A stretch of DNA of 39,725 nt from Agrobacterium albertimagni AOL15. GTDB taxonomy: Bacteria > Pseudomonadota > Alphaproteobacteria > Rhizobiales > Rhizobiaceae. Each line of letters starts with the position of its first letter. The stretch's first letter is position 1. The position numbers and the translations under genes are program-made. Positions 30,716-39,482 of the stretch are shown here, one piece after another. The notes below the pieces were generated by a model, which searched no databases, had not been told where the DNA came from, and saw nothing but the letters and a program-made list of their open reading frames with translations. Where the stretch lies: contig NZ_ALJF01000017.1 in NCBI RefSeq assembly GCF_000300855.1, forward strand, positions 1-39,725. Reading direction: 5' to 3'.

Positions 30716-33118
30716 ATGAAATCGAGCCTGTCGCAGGAAAATCTCCAGATTTTGAAGGATCTTGAACGCCAAGTGCTTTGGCATGCCTGCTGGATGATCC
30801 ACAACGCCAACCACATCCGCGAAAAGGGTGAGGTGAAGGTAGGCGGCCACCAGGCGTCTTCGGCCTCGATGGTGTCGATCATGACGGCGCTGTACTTCCA
30901 CAGTCTGAAGGCGGAGGATCGGATCGCGGTCAAACCCCACGCGTCTCCGGTCTTTCATGCGATCCAGTTTCTGATGGGCAATCAGAGCCGAGAAAAGCTC
31001 ATCAACTTTCGCGGATTCGGCGGCGCCCAGTCCTATCCGAGCCGCACCAAGGATGGTGACGACGTCGATTTCTCCACCGGCTCGGTCGGGTTGGGCGTGG
31101 CGATCACGGCCTTTGCCTCGATCATCCAGGATTACATTGCGGCCAAATCCGTTTCGCCGCCGCGCCCCATGGGACGCATGATCGCCCTTGTGGGCGATGC
31201 CGAACTGGATGAGGGCAATATCTATGAATGCCTGCAGGAGGGCTGGAAGCACGACCTGCGCAACACCTGGTGGATCATCGACTACAACAGGCAGAGCCTC
31301 GACGGCGTGGTTCGCGAGGGACTGTGGCAGCGCATCCAGGCCATCTTCACGGCGTTCGGCTGGGATGTGAAAGTCCTCAAATACGGTGCCTTGCAGGAAG
31401 CCGCCTTCAGCGAGCCCGGCGGCATCGCACTGCGCGACTGGATCGACCACTGCCCGAACCAGCTTTATTCGGCCCTCGCCTTTCAAGGCGGAGCGGCATG
31501 GCGAAAGCGCCTGACCGACGAGATCGGCGATCAGGGTGAAGTCACGCGGTTGATCGATCGACGCACGGATGCGGAATTGTCCGAGCTGATGAACAATCTC
31601 GGCGGCCATTGCCTCGAAACGCTGACGACGACGTTCGCAAGCATCGATCATGATCGGCCAACGGTGTTTCTCGCCTATACGATCAAGGGTTGGGGTACGC
31701 CGCTTGCCGGCCACAAGGACAATCACGCCGGGCTGATGACCAAGGCCCAGATGGAGGCGTTCCAGAACCGCATCGGCGTTGCTGCCGGCGAGGAATGGGA
31801 GGAGTTCGGCGCCATCGAAGATGCATCGGCCGTCAAGACCTACCTCAAGACCATACCCTTCTTCGCCAAGGGTACGCGCCGCTATACCGCCGCCCCTATC
31901 GCATCGCCGGGGCCGTTCTTCCTGGATGATCGCGAACTGTCAACCCAGGCAGGCTTCGGCAAAATTCTGGATGCCATCGCAAGGCGCGACGATGACCTTT
32001 CCAACAGGATCGTGACGACAGCACCGGATGTCACCGTTTCCACCAATCTCGGTCCCTGGGTCAACCGCCGCGGGCTGTTTGCGCGGGACGCGCTGTCGGA
32101 TACGTTCCAGGACGAGAAGGTGCCCTCCACTCAGAAATGGTCCTTCGGTCCCAAGGGACAACATATCGAACTCGGCATCGCAGAAATGAACCTGTTCCTG
32201 CTACTGGGGGCTGCCGGGCTGTCGCACTCTCTGTTCGGGGAAAGGCTCATCCCAATTGGCACCGTCTACGATCCTTTCGTCGCCCGCGGTCTCGATGCGC
32301 TGAACTACGCCTGTTATCAGGATGCGCGCTTCATGATCGTCGGCACGCCGTCGGGCGTGACCCTGGCCCCGGAAGGCGGCGCGCACCAGTCTATCGGGCA
32401 GCAATTGATCGGCATGAGTCAGGATGGTTTGGCCAGCTTCGAACCCGCCTATCTCGACGAACTCTCTGTTATCATGGACTGGTCGTTCGACTACATGCAG
32501 CGGGAAGGCAAAGGCGCGCATGACGCGCGGACTTGGCTGCGGGACGAAGCGGGCGGCTCGGTCTATCTACGCCTGACAACCCGCCCGCTGGAACAACCGG
32601 TGCGCCGCGAGAGCGAGGCGTTTCGCCAAGGTGTTGTCGATGGCGCATATTGGCTTCGCGAACCGCAACCGAATACCTCTCTGGTCCTGGCCTATCAGGG
32701 CTGCGTTGCGCCGGAGGTGCTGACCGCTGCCGGAACGCTGGCGGAACGGCATCGCGACGTGGCGGTGCTGGCCGTGACGTCGGCTGACCGGCTCAATGCC
32801 GGCTGGACGGCCGCACAGCGTGCCAGACGGCACGGATATGCCGCCGCCCGCAGCCACGTGGAAAATCTGCTCGCCCCCCTGCCCCGCCATGCCCATATGA
32901 CAACCGTCACTGACGGCCATCCGGCAACACTTGGCTGGCTCGGTTCGGTTCACGGTCATGCGCTGACCAGCCTCGGCGTTGAGCATTTCGGCCAGACCGG
33001 AACAATAGCCGATCTCTACGCGCATTTCGGCATCGATACCACCTCGATCATCGAAGCCGCGGAGGCAGCCGCTCGGCACAGCCATCGGCACGCGGCCGGA
33101 TTAACGATTGTTGCCTGA
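30716..33118 (+). CDS. Homodimeric E1-type 2-oxoacid dehydrogenase/transketolase-like protein (MdeB-like)
   Basis: The 800-residue thiamine-diphosphate enzyme resembles AceE-type pyruvate dehydrogenase E1. The TPP motif is GDAELDEGN (160-168) with NRQSLDG closing it near 191-197. A transketolase-like pyrimidine domain (about 470-640, with HIELGIAEMNLFLLLGAAGL and TLAPEGGAHQS) and a C-terminal domain follow. AGGAGG precedes ATG 30716. The divergent Lrp neighbour matches the mdeR-mdeB layout, where MdeB is thought to oxidise 2-oxobutyrate; no methionine gamma-lyase (mdeA) lies here. Pyruvate or another 2-oxoacid is an alternative substrate. No E2 or E3 gene is adjacent, so it would borrow them. 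Confidence 0.85.
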   Translation: MKSSLSQENLQILKDLERQVLWHACWMIHNANHIREKGEVKVGGHQASSASMVSIMTALYFHSLKAEDRIAVKPHASPVFHAIQFLMGNQSREKLINFRGFGGAQSYPSRTKDGDDVDFSTGSVGLGVAITAFASIIQDYIAAKSVSPPRPMGRMIALVGDAELDEGNIYECLQEGWKHDLRNTWWIIDYNRQSLDGVVREGLWQRIQAIFTAFGWDVKVLKYGALQEAAFSEPGGIALRDWIDHCPNQLYSALAFQGGAAWRKRLTDEIGDQGEVTRLIDRRTDAELSELMNNLGGHCLETLTTTFASIDHDRPTVFLAYTIKGWGTPLAGHKDNHAGLMTKAQMEAFQNRIGVAAGEEWEEFGAIEDASAVKTYLKTIPFFAKGTRRYTAAPIASPGPFFLDDRELSTQAGFGKILDAIARRDDDLSNRIVTTAPDVTVSTNLGPWVNRRGLFARDALSDTFQDEKVPSTQKWSFGPKGQHIELGIAEMNLFLLLGAAGLSHSLFGERLIPIGTVYDPFVARGLDALNYACYQDARFMIVGTPSGVTLAPEGGAHQSIGQQLIGMSQDGLASFEPAYLDELSVIMDWSFDYMQREGKGAHDARTWLRDEAGGSVYLRLTTRPLEQPVRRESEAFRQGVVDGAYWLREPQPNTSLVLAYQGCVAPEVLTAAGTLAERHRDVAVLAVTSADRLNAGWTAAQRARRHGYAAARSHVENLLAPLPRHAHMTTVTDGHPATLGWLGSVHGHALTSLGVEHFGQTGTIADLYAHFGIDTTSIIEAAEAAARHSHRHAAGLTIVA

Positions 33119-33129
33119 GTTTCGCATCA

Positions 33130-33655
33130 TTAATCGCCCGGTTCGCAAGGCATCGGGGCAAATATGTCACTGAGCGAGAAGCACATGTCAGCGGCCCGTC
33201 GAAGGTCATTGCCAAGACTGACACCTGAACCACGTTCGGCTCCCACGAGCGCCACCCATTTGTTCTTTCGCTGCAAGGCGAAAATGGCCGCGCACATGTC
33301 CGGATCGTCTGTTACGAAAACGAAACCGTCGGCGTGGACACAGGCATTCAGTGCGCACAATGCTATTTCCAACGAGAGAGAGCCGCAAGCATCTCCCGCC
33401 TGACCTGCACCTCTTGGACGGCTTTTCCTTGACAACGAAGCCGTTGTAAGAGAGCCAATCTAAAAGACGCCTTTTGGGAAATACATCCTCGTAGAGAGGG
33501 ACAATGGTGAAGTATACAATGTTTGTTATCTGAAACTTCGACCTCAAAAACTCGACAAATTCTATAAAATCGAACCTGACGGACCTCGACAAACGGTCAA
33601 CATAATTCCCGTCAATCAGGACGCAACACTTTTGAGAATGAGAAACCGGCCGCAC
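33130..33655 (-). pseudogene. Frameshifted NYN-domain (LabA/DUF88-like) gene
   Basis: Two adjacent minus-strand frames together make one NYN/PIN-like domain. The first (33655 to about 33420) has CVLIDGNYVD and LLDWLSYNGFVVKEKPSK. The second (to 33130) continues with SLEIALCALNACVHADGFVF, VTDDPDM and LRRAADMCFSLSDIF. The join falls near 33405-33425 and needs one frame change. Two acidic positions typical of active NYN nucleases also seem altered (ELAxD is EIALC, SGDGDF is TDDPDM). The gene is therefore likely inactive. A sequencing error could explain the frameshift but not the altered residues. Confidence 0.65.
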
Positions 33656-34047
33656 ACGCGCCTCCGCTCGTCGGCACCAGTCTGCGCGTCATTTTCCCAA
33701 AAGCCCGAGTGAATCGATCGACCCGGGTCCGGTCCGACTCTTGCCGAGAGCTTTCATCAATCAGATTTTCTCACAAGATGGGGCTACAGACTGGTTGAAT
33801 GTTGGTCGAGGGATAGGCGCCCGACATAGCCACCACAGGGGTCCAGATTTCACGTCCCCATCCAGATATTAATGGGGGACACTAGGAATATGGCGCATGC
33901 TCGCCATAAAGTCCAGTTCACCGGGCGAACATGCCTAAATCTGGGCATGCCGATATTAATTCAAATGCAAGGTTTTGACACCTAGTCTGTGCTCGCTGCA
34001 GCGCCGACACGGTCGCCGGCTCAATCAACAGCGAGAGTGGAAAATTT
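33656..34047. other. Intergenic region with a short hairpin
   Basis: No gene is seen. The AT-richer right part, before the carboxypeptidase, holds the words GATATTAAT twice (near 33865 and 33952), a stem CATGCC/GGCATG (33930-33949) and an isolated TTGACA (33975-33980) without a good -10 partner. The carboxypeptidase promoter probably lies here. Confidence 0.4.
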
Positions 34048-35331
34048 ATGACTGCGACGGGACGATTCAACCGACGCTCGAATGCAAAGAGTTTTGCCGC
34101 CTGGATAGGGTATTTTGCAATAACGGCATTTCTGGCAACAATCTCGATGCCGGCATCGGCAGTCGCAAACGCAAAATACGCGGGATATGTCATCGACGTG
34201 AACACGGGCGAAGTGCTCTACGCCGATAATGCGAATGCACGGCGATACCCGGCGTCACTTACAAAGATGATGACGCTGTATCTGACATTTGAAGGCCTGG
34301 ACGCAGGCAGGTTCCAGAAAAGTACACGCATCAAGGTATCATCCCACGCGGCGTCCGAGCCTCCATCGAAACTGGGCTTGCGAGCAGGCTCGACGATCAC
34401 GGTCGAAGACGCGATGTATGCCCTCGTCACGAAATCTGCCAACGATGCGGCCACCGCCTTGGGGGAGTTTCTCGGGGGTACGGAAGGCGGGTTCGCCAAG
34501 ATGGCGACCGGCAAAGCACGCACCCTGGGCATGAACAGTACAACGTTCCGAAACGCACATGGCCTACCAGACGCCGGACAGGTGACGACTGCTGCCGACA
34601 TGGCCCGCCTGGGTATAGCGCTTCGCGCGAGGTTTCCCCATCACTATGACATCTTCGAAACGAGGTCTTACCGTTTTGGGAAAACCACTCTTCGCAGCCA
34701 CAACAGGCTCGTTGGCAGTGTTGAAGGCGTCGACGGCATCAAGACGGGGTTCATAAACGCATCTGGCTTCAACCTGGTCACATCCGTCAAACGGGGCGGG
34801 CGATCGGTCGTGGCCGTGGTCCTCGGCGGTCGAACAGCGGCAAGCCGCGACGCCCATATGCGCGCATTGATCCAGCGACATCTTCCACGTGCCAGCAAGT
34901 CAATACAAAAATACGACGGCCAGCAGGTTCGAGACTCGATGGCAATCGCGCTTGTCGATGACACCAAAAAGATACCACCTGTGCCTGGCTTCCGCCCTAT
35001 CGACAGCGGTGCAAGCAATGTCGAGCTGTCATCAACGATGCATGCTGACCCGGTAACCACCGGCTCCGTGGTGGCCGACAGCCGTGCCGGAAATTGGGCC
35101 ATTCAGATCGCGGCAGTGCCGGACCGTGCCGGCGCCTTGCAGATACTAGAACAAGTCAGAACCGATCACGCCGCGCTCCCCACATCTGTCGAACCACTGG
35201 TTATCGAATATTCGGATGGGTCCAACCTGTTATACCGCGCTCGCTTTATTGGCTTTGATGCCAGTGAAACTGCGTGGGCCACCTGCCGGGCACTCAAAGA
35301 GAAAGGTTATGGCTGCTGGGCTACACAGTAG
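34048..35331 (+). CDS. D-alanyl-D-alanine carboxypeptidase (S11) with SPOR domain
   Basis: The 427-residue protein trims the pentapeptides of peptidoglycan. A signal sequence with a hydrophobic core (about residues 16-34, ending MPASAVA) is followed by the S11 peptidase domain with all three active-site motifs: SLTK (70-73), SAN (130-132) and KTG (232-234). The C-terminal 80 residues (from WAIQIAAVPDRAGALQIL) form a SPOR domain that binds denuded septal glycan. This combination is common in Hyphomicrobiales. GTGGA lies upstream of the ATG. It ends in a nested hairpin terminator and is a single-gene unit. Confidence 0.93.
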   Translation: MTATGRFNRRSNAKSFAAWIGYFAITAFLATISMPASAVANAKYAGYVIDVNTGEVLYADNANARRYPASLTKMMTLYLTFEGLDAGRFQKSTRIKVSSHAASEPPSKLGLRAGSTITVEDAMYALVTKSANDAATALGEFLGGTEGGFAKMATGKARTLGMNSTTFRNAHGLPDAGQVTTAADMARLGIALRARFPHHYDIFETRSYRFGKTTLRSHNRLVGSVEGVDGIKTGFINASGFNLVTSVKRGGRSVVAVVLGGRTAASRDAHMRALIQRHLPRASKSIQKYDGQQVRDSMAIALVDDTKKIPPVPGFRPIDSGASNVELSSTMHADPVTTGSVVADSRAGNWAIQIAAVPDRAGALQILEQVRTDHAALPTSVEPLVIEYSDGSNLLYRARFIGFDASETAWATCRALKEKGYGCWATQ

Positions 35332-35355
35332 CCATGCAGCCCCCCTTTGTTCTTC
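35311..35355 (+). terminator. Terminator of the carboxypeptidase gene
   Basis: A nested hairpin overlaps the stop codon. The outer arms are GGCTGC/GCAGCC (35311-35316, 35336-35341) and the inner arms GGCTAC/GTAGCC (35319-35324, 35328-35333), with the loop ACA. It is followed by CCCCCTTTGTTCTT, a T-rich tail. Confidence 0.65.
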
Positions 35356-35374
35356 CGTCGAACAACCTGCCGTC

Positions 35375-36001
35375 TTAACGTGGCGGGCGCGCTAATTTCA
35401 GTGTGGGACTGCGCTTCTCCAACATCTCAAGCGTCTCCATAAATGCATCTCGCAAGGCGTAGCCTTCAAAATTGCCGACTGCGTCTTCACACGGCCTCAA
35501 AACGACCAGGGCCGGAGTGAGACCTGGAGGCACGCTGTAATCTTCGGGATTACAATCGAGCGATTGACAGATTTTTCGAGCCAGCGAAAGATACGCGTTC
35601 ATCACAAATGCCTCGGCGATCCGAAGCCGGTGGGCAATGTCCTTGAGGTCTGCGATCCCATCGGGAATGCTTGCATGGCATTTCAAGACTGGCTTCAATC
35701 GCTCGATATCGCGCTGACCGGCAAAAATCGGTGCTTCAAACAGTTCTGTTGCTCCAGGGAGACCAGAAGATCGGTCATGACGTAGGGACTCCATTCTGTC
35801 CCGCAGCATTTTTTGCACTGCGTCGACAACGGCGTCCTGGGATTCCCCTTCGGCGGAAAGAACCTTTTCCGTACCGACATAAGCGATGCCCTTGAAGGCC
35901 TTCCCATTTGTGGCGGCGATGATGCGATATCGTTCGAATGCGATATCTATGCGCTTGCTTGGTTCACGGATACTAACCTTCTTCTTCGGTGTGGCGTGCA
36001 T
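35375..36001 (-). CDS. Unknown protein after the chaperonin-like gene (208 aa)
   Basis: The 208-residue protein is not recognised. Residues 24-72 read as strand-strand-strand-helix (YRIIAATNG, FKGIAYVG, VLSAEGES, then DAVVDAVQKMLRDRMESL), reminiscent of small HicB- or dsRBD-like folds, but this is only a visual impression. The remainder is helical and charged. A very good AAGGAGGAG precedes ATG 36001 and overlaps the end of the chaperonin-like gene 14 bases upstream, so the two proteins are made together. It is the last gene of the cluster and could be a client, partner or regulator of the chaperonin-like protein. Confidence 0.75.
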   Translation of the reverse strand: MHATPKKKVSIREPSKRIDIAFERYRIIAATNGKAFKGIAYVGTEKVLSAEGESQDAVVDAVQKMLRDRMESLRHDRSSGLPGATELFEAPIFAGQRDIERLKPVLKCHASIPDGIADLKDIAHRLRIAEAFVMNAYLSLARKICQSLDCNPEDYSVPPGLTPALVVLRPCEDAVGNFEGYALRDAFMETLEMLEKRSPTLKLARPPR

Positions 36002-36015
36002 TCGCTCCTCCTTCT

Positions 36016-37485
36016 TCAGTGATGAGCATATTGAGGCACTGGACTACGAACCTGGTTTCCTTCACGCAATTGCCTGACGAGAACCTCCGTGAGCGCGATC
36101 AACGCACCGACCGATGCGGACACCCGAAGAGCAGTAATCACGACACCGGTCGCATCCAGGATCCCTGCGGTACCGGCGTCGCAGGCACGCCGCTCCCGAA
36201 GATCGAACGTGCGGCCACCGGACGGATGAGCAAGCATGGCGTCAATTTCCTGCCCCCCACATTCACCAGCGCTGTCAATTAGGGTTCGTGCCGGCACCAA
36301 CAAAGCTTGTCGCAGAATTTCGATCCCGATCGCGGCTGTCGCATCGTCAACTGTTTGAGACCCGAGCCAACGGGCGGCATCTACCAGTATGGCCGCACCG
36401 CCGGCCACATAGCCTTGATCCAATGCGGCCCGAACAGAGGCCGCACACTGGGCCGCGCGCTCCATCCGTTCGCGCGACGCGGTATCTCCGATTTCGCCAA
36501 CTGAAACCAAAGCTGCGCGTATCGCTCTCTCGCCAGCGCGTTCAGTCTCGAAATTCCCCACTACAAGTTCTAGGAAGACTTTGTCATTGGCAATGATGCA
36601 GCGCCGGCTGGATTGCGAGAGGCGAGCGCCAAACATCTCTCGCAGCTCTTCAAAGGGATAGGGCAATCGCGACATTGCCAGCGAGACGAGATGCACGCGA
36701 GGTCGATCAATATTGGCGGGCATGGTGGCTCGAAAGGTGGGGCAGATGCGCTGTGCCGCGATTAGCAGGTCTGCACCGGAAGCCGTGGCTGCTTCCAGCT
36801 CATGCTCGATCTGGTCCCACGTCTTCAGCTCACCCGGATAGATGACGATTAGCGGATTGATCAACAAGTGAGACTTGCAGGGGTGATTGAGCCGGTCATG
36901 AACATGCGCATCGAGGAGCAGTCCTTTTAGCACCTCCAACGATGACGTCGGTGACGGTTGCAGGAAAACGGCAAATGGATATTGAGCAGACCTGAACGCC
37001 TCAACGATCAGGCTCGCAAGAGAGTCGTCTAGTCCAGATGCCGAGCAGGCCACCGAGTGCATTTCGCTGGGCAGTGTGACCGGCCGCGACCTCTCCGCTA
37101 TAAACTGTTCGACCATTTGGGATGCGATCCGGATCCCACGATACACTTCAGCTTCATTGTCAGCCAAAGCATGTTGACGATGGGCCGAGACCGCGATCGC
37201 ATGGGCGAGTACTGACGCCAGCGTGGTACCGTCACCTGCATATTTTTGAACCTGTTGAGCGATGTGGCAAAGCAGGCGGGCGCCAGCATCTTCACAAGGG
37301 TCTGATAGTTGGAAATCCTCAAGAACCGTTGACCCGCTCTTTGTGCTGCGGATCTCGTGCGAACTATAGTCGACGGCAACCGTCCAACCACAAGGACCAT
37401 ATGTCATTTGCGCCGCCTCAAGCGCGCTTGCCATACCTCTAAGAATACCCAGACGGGCTTCGCGCCCGTTCATCGTCTGGCTCAT
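36016..37485 (-). CDS. Divergent GroEL-like chaperonin lacking two catalytic aspartates
   Basis: The 489-residue protein aligns with GroEL over both equatorial halves: MTYGPCGWTVAVDY, STKSGSTV, KYAGDGTTLASVLAHAI, then LDQGYVAGGAAILVDAA and GILDATGVVITALRVSASV. GroEL Asp87 is kept (D85) and Asp495 is kept (D444). By ungapped alignment Asp52 becomes S50 and Asp398 becomes Q346, the residues GroEL needs to hydrolyse ATP. The intermediate/apical part between D85 and Q346 is 50 residues shorter than in GroEL, and the GGM tail is missing. No groES gene is adjacent. It may bind nucleotide without cycling, as a scaffold or specialised folding ring. GGAGA lies 6 bases before ATG 37485. It is co-transcribed with an unknown 104-residue protein and the 208-residue protein. 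Confidence 0.82.
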   Translation of the reverse strand: MSQTMNGREARLGILRGMASALEAAQMTYGPCGWTVAVDYSSHEIRSTKSGSTVLEDFQLSDPCEDAGARLLCHIAQQVQKYAGDGTTLASVLAHAIAVSAHRQHALADNEAEVYRGIRIASQMVEQFIAERSRPVTLPSEMHSVACSASGLDDSLASLIVEAFRSAQYPFAVFLQPSPTSSLEVLKGLLLDAHVHDRLNHPCKSHLLINPLIVIYPGELKTWDQIEHELEAATASGADLLIAAQRICPTFRATMPANIDRPRVHLVSLAMSRLPYPFEELREMFGARLSQSSRRCIIANDKVFLELVVGNFETERAGERAIRAALVSVGEIGDTASRERMERAAQCAASVRAALDQGYVAGGAAILVDAARWLGSQTVDDATAAIGIEILRQALLVPARTLIDSAGECGGQEIDAMLAHPSGGRTFDLRERRACDAGTAGILDATGVVITALRVSASVGALIALTEVLVRQLREGNQVRSPVPQYAHH

Positions 37486-37542
37486 ATTGTTCTCCGTCTA
37501 ACAATCACTGGCAAACGACCGCTCGCACAAGAGCATCGTGTC

Positions 37543-37857
37543 TCAGCTCAAGAAATCAGAGAATTGATCGAGCATCAGCTTGCGGTCGCGTGTCTCCATG
37601 AGGACGAGCCTCATGCCGGATTGGTCTTCAATCAGCTTAACGCTGCCTCCGCCGAAAATGCTGGCGTATCGATGAATGCTCTTCGCAGTCTCCATCGATG
37701 TATCGGACTTGAAGAAAAGCGGCTCAGCAGAGGACTGTTCTGCCCGCTCCAGCGAACTGCATTCCACCACGGGTCCCGAACCGAAGGGGTTGAGCGCGTC
37801 GTCAGCAAGATTTTCAAGGAAAGGTGATGCCTGAAAGTTTTCGCTCGTTCTATCCAT
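37543..37857 (-). CDS. Unknown small protein before the chaperonin-like gene (104 aa)
   Basis: The 104-residue protein is not recognised. The N-terminal half is acidic and serine-rich (SPFLENLADDALNPFG), and the C-terminal half looks like a small folded unit (KSIHRYASIFGGGSVKLIED, then MRLVLMETRDRKLMLDQF). ATG 37857 was chosen because of a strong GTGAGGAG just upstream; the frame extends further without such a site. The chaperonin-like gene starts 57 bases later on the same strand. A short acidic partner of a ring protein is conceivable, but nothing in the sequence proves it. Confidence 0.65.
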   Translation of the reverse strand: MDRTSENFQASPFLENLADDALNPFGSGPVVECSSLERAEQSSAEPLFFKSDTSMETAKSIHRYASIFGGGSVKLIEDQSGMRLVLMETRDRKLMLDQFSDFLS

Positions 37858-38082
37858 GTCGCTCCTCACGATGTTGTGCAGGTGTAACGCAGACCAGTTT
37901 GCCTGTCGGCAAACCGTCAGCACAGAGCTCTGGACGATTTCTATCTCGCGACAGACGCCCAAGCTTGCACATTTGGTGCGTTGCGTCGTGCTGCGGATAT
38001 GATCGCCCCATCGATAAAGGGGATTGGTTGATAGTAGCTAAGAAATTCGGACTTGTGTACCGTTTTTTGGCACTGCTCAATT
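37858..38082 (-). other. Leader region of the chaperonin-like cluster
   Basis: The gap between the membrane protein and the small acidic protein contains a perfect hairpin, GTTTGCC-TGTC-GGCAAAC (37897-37914), 40 bases before the small gene. It could terminate the membrane-protein transcript or act in the leader of the chaperonin-like operon. No clear promoter hexamers were identified. Confidence 0.4.
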
Positions 38083-38673
38083 CTAACGGCCAACATGGCC
38101 TTTCAAATAAGGGCAGGCAGCATAGAGAAACAGGACTGTCACGGACAATAGGCTGGCCTGCGGCAGCCACCCGGACCGAAATATATCCGGCACTTGGTAC
38201 CAACCGTGCTCCCCAGTCCTTGCGATTATGTATATGAGCAATGCCGCAGCAAACAGGATCGAATTTCGGCTGAGGGCAAAGTCGCGGAGTTGTAGCAGGC
38301 AAATGCGCGTCTGCTCTGGGTCCGAACGGGCTACCAAAGCAACAAGTCCGGCCACGATAGCCAATGCACCAATCGACACGACACCAAGACCGAGAAATTT
38401 TGACCCCGTTTCAATGTTCAACATGATGAAGAACATCATACAGAGTACGAGGGAAAACACGCGTTCGGCCCCAGTGGTCGTCGACACCCCATACATGCTG
38501 GCCATCAAAGCGCAGGTAGAAACCGTCGTCGTGAGCTGCAATATTATGGAATATCCCGCCAGTACATCTGTCGGCGAGTCCATTTTCAGCAGCATTATCA
38601 ACAAAACAACATCCGCGAAGCAAATAAACAAGAAGCATCGCGTGAGGAGCCGGTCGATTTCATAAATTTTCAT
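38083..38673 (-). CDS. Unknown integral membrane protein, six predicted helices
   Basis: The 196-residue protein has six hydrophobic segments, at about residues 12-31, 38-60, 71-87, 94-114, 138-151 and 169-190. It has no recognised family and few charged residues in the membrane. GGAGGCGAG lies just before ATG 38673. It lies upstream of the chaperonin-like cluster on the same strand, 225 bases away, so it may or may not belong to that unit. Codon use is a little richer in A and T than in the transfer genes, hinting at separate acquisition. Confidence 0.72.
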   Translation of the reverse strand: MKIYEIDRLLTRCFLFICFADVVLLIMLLKMDSPTDVLAGYSIILQLTTTVSTCALMASMYGVSTTTGAERVFSLVLCMMFFIMLNIETGSKFLGLGVVSIGALAIVAGLVALVARSDPEQTRICLLQLRDFALSRNSILFAAALLIYIIARTGEHGWYQVPDIFRSGWLPQASLLSVTVLFLYAACPYLKGHVGR

Positions 38674-38730
38674 AGCTGCTCGCCTCCCGGTTGTTTTACG
38701 TCCCTTCGCAAAGTCAGTTGAATATCTGAG

Positions 38731-39465
38731 TTATGGAGCCTCCTCGAACCTGAATTGGACTTCACAGACCCGGAACAGTGATGCGTCGAGAAATGATGCA
38801 CAATTGAGGTCGAAGAGCGCGACGTTGTGGCCATCATGTGAGAAAGCCGTCTTGTAGATTATTCCGTCATATCCTTCGGTCTTGAAGACCTCTGCCAGTA
38901 TCTGCGTCGCAGCATAACCAGCTGTGTTATCGCTGCGCACCACCGGTCTTGAGAAGGCATAGTCGATATGAGACCACACCTGATTTTCGACGTCATCACT
39001 CACCAACTCGGCTTGTTTGTCATTGAAGGGCTGCGCAAAGCGGCTGCAATCAACGACCACAAGATCACGAAGCGCCTCGAAGCGGGCCACTGATAGGATA
39101 GACCCTATGCCGGGCCGCACTTCCGACATTGCCGCTTCCCGATCGGTGGCAAAGTACAGGCTAGGGATGCCTTTCGGGTTCACGCGCCCTTCGTAGGCGC
39201 GGTCATCCCAAGGCTTCATGCGTGCTTCGGGATGCGGCAAGGGAATGCGTCGTCCAGCGGCCACATCGTCTGTCCAGCGATGCCCGATCTGGGCTCGCCA
39301 GAAGATCGTTCCCACGCTGATCGTGCTCAGGCGCTTCGGACACGTGGCGACCACCGCATCAAGAAAGCCCCCTGCCCTGGCTGAACGGACGTAACGCGAC
39401 TGGCGGGTCACCTCCTTCTCAAATTGCCAGAAGGCGTTGACGTCCTCGAAGCGGGTCGCATTCAT
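38731..39465 (-). CDS. RES-domain protein (candidate NAD+-degrading toxin-like)
   Basis: The 244-residue protein has a RES domain from about residue 50: FWRAQIG, the arginine/glutamate-rich SLYFATDREAAMSEVRP, and YAATQILAEVFKTEGYDGII. Characterised RES toxins degrade NAD+ and are paired with an Xre-type antitoxin. Here there is no adjacent Xre gene, and the protein has about 50 extra N-terminal residues, matching the longer stand-alone RES proteins of unknown role. AGGAGAAA precedes ATG 39465. The gene follows a universal stress protein gene by 17 bases, probably in one transcript. Confidence 0.85.
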   Translation of the reverse strand: MNATRFEDVNAFWQFEKEVTRQSRYVRSARAGGFLDAVVATCPKRLSTISVGTIFWRAQIGHRWTDDVAAGRRIPLPHPEARMKPWDDRAYEGRVNPKGIPSLYFATDREAAMSEVRPGIGSILSVARFEALRDLVVVDCSRFAQPFNDKQAELVSDDVENQVWSHIDYAFSRPVVRSDNTAGYAATQILAEVFKTEGYDGIIYKTAFSHDGHNVALFDLNCASFLDASLFRVCEVQFRFEEAP

Positions 39466-39482
39466 GGACTTTCTCCTGTCAC

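Noticed and set aside
30674..31726. A 350-codon minus-strand frame
   Set aside because: It is antisense to the E1-type gene, which has clear TPP motifs and a strong ribosome binding site.
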